Shown here piece by piece: positions 59,484 to 64,000 of a DNA stretch of 64,000 bases (position 1 is its first letter; every line of letters starts with the position of its first letter). Position numbers and translations under genes: made by a program. Source of the DNA: Ascarosepion bandense (taxonomy: Eukaryota > Mollusca > Cephalopoda > Sepiida > Sepiidae); assembly GCA_037127315.1 (NCBI GenBank), contig JBBBDQ010000330.1, positions 5,015,501-5,079,500 of the forward strand. Reading direction: 5' to 3'. The notes beneath the pieces are model-generated. The model did not search any database. It saw only the letters and a list, made by a program, of their open reading frames with translations, and was not told where the DNA came from.

Positions 59484-60200
59484 CACAGGGTGCAAAGGGT
59501 AAATTTTATATTTTTAATTTCACACACATTTTATTTTGTATTTTTTTATTTTATCAACTGCACAATATAGTAGAGCAGTCTGGCACAATTCACTCTGACA
59601 GAAATCTGGAAACTGTATGCTTTACTGCTTGGCATTCATGCCGAAATCTCCAGTACAAACATTTCAGTGTGTTTGGGTGTCAATCTGAGGACAGTGCAGA
59701 GGATTCACAAAGAATTGAATGATATATCCAGTCCACATCATGGCATTTAGAATGATCACTAGTGATGGCGACATTATAACTTCATTCATCATCCCATAGG
59801 GTCTCACACTTAATACAGAGACCTACATCAAGTTTTATGAGAAGGTAGTGTTTGCCTTGGGTCAAGAGGTAGCTGCTGGAAGACCCTATATCTGGCAACA
59901 GGACTCTACACCATGCTAAACAAGCATGTGAACTCAGTCATGGCAGTCAGACAACTTCTGCAACCGCATCACCTCTTACATCTGACCACCATCTCCAGAC
60001 TGCAACCTCCTTGATTATTACATGTGGGTTGCAGTTGAGCAAAGTGCCAACATAACTTCTTGTAATACCAAAGATAAACTGAAGCCAAGGATTATGGCAG
60101 CATTCAAAAAACTTAAACAAGGAAACCATCCAGAAGAGTTATAGGAAATTCCAAAGACATCTGGAGGTTGTGATTGAAGCCAATAATTATTTTACTGAAT
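59484..60200 (+). pseudogene. Mariner-like transposase remnant
   Basis: A terminal-repeat-like CACAGGGTGCAAAGGGTAAA at 59484. Plus frames read VNLRTVQRIHKEL (helix-turn-helix), then MITSDGDIITSFIIP, LTLNTETYIKFYEKVV, GRPYIWQQDSTPC and then CNLLDYYMWVAVEQSAN. The D-x-A/T-P-C and N-x-L-D-Y-Y-x-W blocks hold the second and third catalytic Asp of this family. Stops after DSTPC and within the following stretch, and an internal deletion between the HTH and the catalytic part, make it inactive. The minus-strand frame here is a by-product. Confidence 0.8.
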
Positions 60201-60771
60201 ATTTTTTCTCTTTAGTAATTTAAGATGCTTTTTGTGCAATTTTGGTATATATAATTACATTTAAGAGTAGATGAATACCTGTTCTTGACATTTTCAGTCT
60301 TCCCACTCACTATATTGGTTTGCTTGTCTGTACTGAATTTCCTCAAGATGGTGGAAAATATTAGCCATTGCAGTTGAAGAATCAACCCTTAGATTTGCTA
60401 ATTGTCATTTTAGATTTTCCTTAACTTGAATTTGCTTTGAACAATTTTTGTCAGATTTTGGTCATTGGATTTATCATAAAGACTGTAGTCTGAAGTTATT
60501 CTGTCCGATTATACTAATATTAGTTTAAACCACTGAAATCTAATAAAAACTATTTATTTCCATAATATATACTCAAACAGAAAATAAGTTACTGAGGAGG
60601 GAAATGTCCACATTGGAAATATCAAAGTAGCTTCACAGAAATCACTGAATGATAAAGAGGGCATTTTGAAAATATAACTAAGTTGAGAATTAAAAGCAAA
60701 GGAAAAGGCTTTAAGAACTTATTTCCTCGAGGAGAACATAAACTAAAAAGAGTTATAGTGAAACAACCACT

Positions 60772-60884
60772 TTTCACACTCCACCCACATCTATTGAACA
60801 GGTGAAGAGGCTCATCCTTTGTTCCTTGTTTAGGATGTGGTTTCCGGCTTTCTCTTTTCCAATCTTTCACTCTTTTTTTTTTTT
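60772..60884 (+). mobile_element. Partial copy of LINE-end element
   Basis: TTTTCACACTCCACCCACATC to CTTTCTCTTTTCCAATCTTTCACTC nearly repeats 60928-61022 of the next feature. It ends in a T run where the second copy begins, so the pair looks like a tandem insertion or a template jump. Confidence 0.7.
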
Positions 60885-61090
60885 TTTTTCAATTGGAGTA
60901 GATAGACTAAACTATCGCCCGGTTCACACTCCACCCACGTCTATTGAACAAGTGAAGAGGCTCATCCCTTGTTCCTTGTTTAGGATGTGGTTTCCGGCTT
61001 TCTCTTTTCCAATCTTTTCACTCCTACGTAGCCCCCTGCGCTTCAGTGGCGTTACCGCCTTGCTCGGGGTGATATGATTAAAAAAAAAAT
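60885..61090 (+). mobile_element. Short element made of LINE 5' and 3' ends, copy 2
   Basis: Starts with TTTTTCAATTGGAGTAGATAG, contains CTATCGCCCGGTTCACACTCC and TTCCTTGTTTAGGATGTGG, all present in the LINE leader at 2010-2130, and then joins CTACGTAGCCCCCTGCG and the tail GCCTTGCTCGGGGTGATATGATT followed by A. No coding region lies between. The same structure is at 12567-12770 in reverse. Confidence 0.8.
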
Positions 61091-61144
61091 CTGTTAAAAT
61101 GATATGTCAGAGTTATTTACCTCAAAGCATAATTTAGATGTCTG

Positions 61145-61188
<44 letters not shown>
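61145..61188. repeat. (CT)n(TA)n microsatellite
   Basis: CT run to about 61165, then TA to 61188. It directly borders the inverted repeat that follows. Confidence 0.95.
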
Positions 61189-61189
61189 A

Positions 61190-61412
61190 GTGAACATTGA
61201 TGTCAACACTCAGAGACGACAGACTGTTCATGCTAGGCGCAACCATCAAGCCACATGTGTTGGGTTTTTCCTTGGATATCTATATATACGGGTCAGTGGT
61301 GCATTGTGGGTAATCCTTCTAACAGTTATTTTGGCATGAGTCTCTATTTATTTATATGAATTTATGTGTTTTCATATTTATATTTATTTATTCTTTTTGG
61401 TTTTCGATGTGT
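61190..61412 (-). repeat. Penelope pLTR-like inverted repeat, left
   Basis: The bases from AAGTGAACATTGATGTCAAC to GGTTTTCGATGTG recur in inverted form at 63366-63605, including GCATTGTGGGTAAT / ATTACCCACAATGC and a TATATATAC block. It lies downstream of the Penelope GIY-YIG fragment on the same (minus) strand, the place of a terminal pseudo-LTR. Confidence 0.8.
61204..61262 (-). ncRNA. Hammerhead-ribozyme-like sequence, family 2 copy D
   Basis: On the minus strand: CAACAC (outer stem I), ATGT, GGC (inner stem I), TTGATGG (core, two changes), TTGC-GCCTA-GCAT as stem II, GAAC (core, one A short), ACAG TC TGT stem III, cleavage-site C, then GTC pairing with GGC, TCTGA, and GTGTTG pairing with CAACAC. 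This is the complete type I hammerhead plan; the core changes suggest a decayed copy. Confidence 0.7.
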
Positions 61413-61624
61413 AATTTATTTATTCATTTAGTGTTGTTATTTATTTATTCATTTATTTATTTTATTTCTATTTCTATTTTATTTTCTCTATTCTAATGGT
61501 TGCTATGGCGGCAGTGGTTTGTTAATTTATTTATTATTCGCTTAGATTAAATTATTTGTTTTTCACTATTGTTTCTTTTTTTATTATTTTCAGTTTTCAA
61601 TTTTTAAGTAACATAGTAAAAATT

Positions 61625-62014
61625 TGTTTTCATGTCTGCATTTTGAGATGAGTTCAGATTGTATATTTAGTAGTTTGTTTTGGTAATAAGAGCAATTTTT
61701 CCCTCCAAACAAAGTCTGCAGGTTTTGGATTGGTTGCTGTAGTCTGATGTTCATTTCCGTATTTTCCATGAAAATTTTGGTGTGATTTGGGTTTTGTTTT
61801 TAATTTCCCAGATATACTTAGAAAGCATTGTGCTGTTCACATATTTATTAATTTTGAAGGATGTTTTGTGTGCGTAATTTCTTTGTTTCCATAGTTCTTC
61901 TGTTACTCCAATGTATATTTTTTCGTCATTATCTGATGATAAACAAACCACTACCACCATAAAAACCATTAGAATAGATAAAATAAAATTAAAATAAATA
62001 AACAACAAATTCAA
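61625..62014 (-). pseudogene. Penelope GIY-YIG endonuclease fragment
   Basis: The minus frame has EKIYIGVTEELWKQRNYAHKT, then NSTMLSKYIWEIKNKTQIT and KFSWKI. The YIG half of the GIY-YIG motif, the downstream Arg and the LSKYIWELK signature are those of Penelope-like elements. After a stop at 61751 the C-terminal end continues in decayed form (LLLP-like, then ISKCRH-like) to about 61625. RT sequence is absent upstream. A shorter inverted pair (61470-61535 and 61940-61995) flanks the fragment. Confidence 0.85.
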
Positions 62015-62049
62015 ATAAATAGATTAAACTGTTATGGATATAGATAGCC

Positions 62050-63360
62050 ACACACACACTTACACACATATATTGAGATTGGTCTTTGCCTGATCTGAGT
62101 CAGTTTTGTGATAGCAGGTCAATGTTAGTTGACCCAGATACCCTGAGTAACAAATGTCTAGACAGGAAATAAACAGAAGCTAGACATGGAGGTTGCAAAA
62201 CAGCAGGAGCCAGAATTTTAGCCAAAAATCAAATCACTTGGAAAGCAAGATTTTGAAGTTAGTTGCAGATTGCATCTTGAACGAACAAGTCATATTTCCT
62301 GAGTGGTGATAAATGATGAATGAAGGGAAAACACATTTGTAGCGTAATTTGACAAATTCATCTTAAACAACTCCGGATAAGAAAAAACGAACTTATAAAA
62401 TTCTTATTCATTAAAACAAGAAGAAGACGCAGCCGAATTGTTGTTTATCAAGAAATGGAAAAAAGATAGTGACGAAGATAAAGGAAGAAGCTGTAATGTT
62501 ACTTGTGCACTGATTCCTGTTTGTTCGGAGAAGAGAAAGAAAGAGAAACCAAACTGTTTATCGAGAAAAGAAAAAAAAAAAGAGAGAGATAGCGACGCAG
62601 AACAGTCAACATATAACGGGAAGAGATTTTGAAGATAAGAATAAGCAGAATACAGAAAATACGATGCTGGTTTGAATAATAGAATAAAGAAGAATGCAGA
62701 TATTTCAGAAAATTCGTATGCTGAAAATACGACAGTCAACTGAAAGAAAATAGAGACAGTCGTAACTACATATATTTCAAGTGGACTGCGTTTGAGTCCG
62801 AAGCTGTATAAAGAAAGTGGAGGAAAAAGAAAAGAAAAGACATTAAGATAAGAGAAAAGGAACTGATATAAAGATAAGTTATTATATTCTTAGACCCATG
62901 TTAGAACACGCATACACTTCCACGAATATTATGTTACCACATACATCATACCATATGTTATGAATCATATTTGTTGATATGTGTTGTAAATTGTTATTTC
63001 GATTACGTTGGGTATCCAAATATAAGTTTTAAGATTCAAGTCATTGGACATTCTTTCATACTTAATTTTTTTTATTTTAAATATTTCATTACTTATTAAA
63101 ATTTCCATATTAAAATCATCTCGTCTTGTCATTCATCCTTGATTGTTGGTCAGCGCATGTGTCAATATTGAAGCAGACCTGGGAAAGTTTGCCATTCGAT
63201 TATATCAATCATGCAGCAATCTTATTTTATTATTTTTATTTATCAATGTCTACTTGTCATAATATAGGACAGGTAGCCAGTATCTGTCCATAGATGTGGA
63301 AATGTAAATATTCCCGAATCGACGTGTAATCATCTTGAAGGTTATTTTCTAGGCAGGCAT
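62050..63360. other. Purine-rich and AT-rich stretch without gene
   Basis: The plus strand at 62400-62640 is purine-rich (AAGAAGAAGACGCAG, then GAGAAAGAAAGAGAAACC), with two imperfect copies of TTGTTTATC.AGAAA about 120 bp apart. The frames on both strands there have no recognisable motif. The rest is AT-rich with nothing seen. Confidence 0.55.
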
Positions 63361-63365
63361 ATGAC

Positions 63366-63605
63366 AAAACATCGAAAACCGAAATGAATAAATAAATATA
63401 AATGCATAAATATAAAAATAAGGATAATTCATCTAAATAAATAAACCACTCCCATCAAAATAACCATTAGAAGAATTACCCACAATGCACTACTGACCCC
63501 GTATATATAAATAGCCAAGGAAAAACACAGGTGGCCTGATGAGTGCGGGGAAATAGTCTGTCAGCTCTGAGTGCTGACTTGAATGTTGACTTATATATAT
63601 ATATA
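63366..63605 (+). repeat. Penelope pLTR-like inverted repeat, right
   Basis: Inverted partner of 61190-61412. Ends in a TA run (63592-63609). Divergence is moderate and AT-rich indels are present. Confidence 0.8.
63524..63576 (+). ncRNA. Hammerhead-ribozyme-like sequence, family 2 copy E
   Basis: On the plus strand: AACAC, AGGT, GGC, intact CTGATGA, GTGCGG (stem II, shortened by a deletion), intact GAAA, TAGTCTGT (stem III), cleavage-site C, AGC, TCTGA, GTGCT. It keeps the two core blocks that copy D has lost and lacks the stem II that copy D keeps, so the two support each other. Confidence 0.65.
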
Positions 63606-63652
63606 TATACTTTTATATTTACATACATTCTATCTCTGATATTGAGCACTTT

Positions 63653-64000
63653 TGTAGTGAACAAAACAAGATCCAGATTTAAATTTCAAAACTCAAAAAA
63701 TTCCTTCTATATTTGACATCTTAATTCGAAATGTTTTTTGGCTAAAAGAATGCCGGGAGACATCTAAAAGCAAAAATTCAAATAATCTTCAATCCACAGA
63801 AACAATTTTTTACGGACTTTTTTGCGAGCCAACACGAAGTTTGTTCGTCCTCTAATGGAAAGGCCAGAATCATATCTGGGAGTGAATTCCAAATGACATT
63901 TTCCAGTACTGGATGTACTGGTATTTGGTGATTTGCTGATTATAAGTCGATTTTCGAGAAATATTTTTTGTTTTACTGTAGAATCACTTCTACATGCATG
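63653..64000 (+). mobile_element. LTR start, runs off the window
   Basis: Starts TGTAGTGAACAAAACAAG like the LTRs at 47148 and 55371. The block TCCTCTAATGGAAAGGCCAGAATC at about 63848 is shared with both. The end lies beyond the window. Confidence 0.8.

Noticed and set aside
62404..62739. 111 aa frame rich in Ser/Phe
   Set aside because: It is the complement of a purine-rich tract; no motif, and the composition explains the open frame.

Overview
This 64 kb window looks like intergenic DNA from a large, AT-rich, repeat-filled invertebrate genome. The mix of elements (Tx1-type and Jockey/CR1-type LINEs, Penelope-like elements, many tRNA-derived SINEs, long simple arrays) fits a mollusc and most likely a cephalopod; that assignment is inference from repeat content. 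I see no convincing host protein-coding gene. Every long or motif-bearing reading frame that I can name belongs to a mobile element, and almost all are broken.

Layout. 1-1027: a tRNA-like SINE and a degenerate ~67 bp array. 1028-5518: the best-preserved element, a Jockey/CR1-group LINE in + orientation, preceded by three tandem ~356 bp units. 5630-9010: a decayed Tx1-like LINE (-) split by an LTR insertion at 7950-8691. 9415-10895: another LINE copy whose 3' tail is present in four ~124 bp units, the last separated by a tRNA-SINE. 11900-14160: a Penelope-like element (-) broken up by SINEs. 14987-15454: an exact 67 bp array. 15745-18200: a LINE 3' fragment, a Penelope fragment and microsatellites. 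18830-24530: a nearly full-length Tx1-like LINE (-) with gag-like ORF1, endonuclease, RT and C-terminal zinc knuckle. 24550-25180: a second Penelope-type fragment.

25270-31040: a long satellite built from three ~36 bp subunits (about 107 bp higher-order unit), interrupted by a solo LTR and a LINE fragment. 32541-33260: a solo LTR with a perfect 4 bp target duplication. 33750-34110: a mariner-like remnant. 35880-36255: three hammerhead-ribozyme-like copies. 36400-37450: microsatellites, large palindromes and a hairpin. 40120-40775: a 131 bp array. 41680-42420: an RTE-type LINE fragment joined to another repeat's tail. 42957-44757: a Ty3/gypsy RT fragment beside its probable LTR. 44760-47147: featureless AT-rich DNA. 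47148-51930: a cluster of LTRs, one nested inside another. 52351-53925: a LINE (-). 53945-57730: Tc1-like remnants and an LTR. 58225-58534: a LINE fragment next to a 5S rRNA-like sequence. 59484-60200: a mariner-like remnant. 60772-61088: a short element made of LINE 5' and 3' ends. 61190-63605: a Penelope GIY-YIG fragment with inverted repeats that each carry a second hammerhead-like motif.

The elements do not act as a host pathway. They form a layered record: satellite first, then LINE and LTR insertions into it, then SINEs into those. The most notable signals are two distinct families of type I hammerhead-ribozyme-like sequences (35.9-36.3 kb and 61.2/63.5 kb), the second tied to a Penelope-like element.
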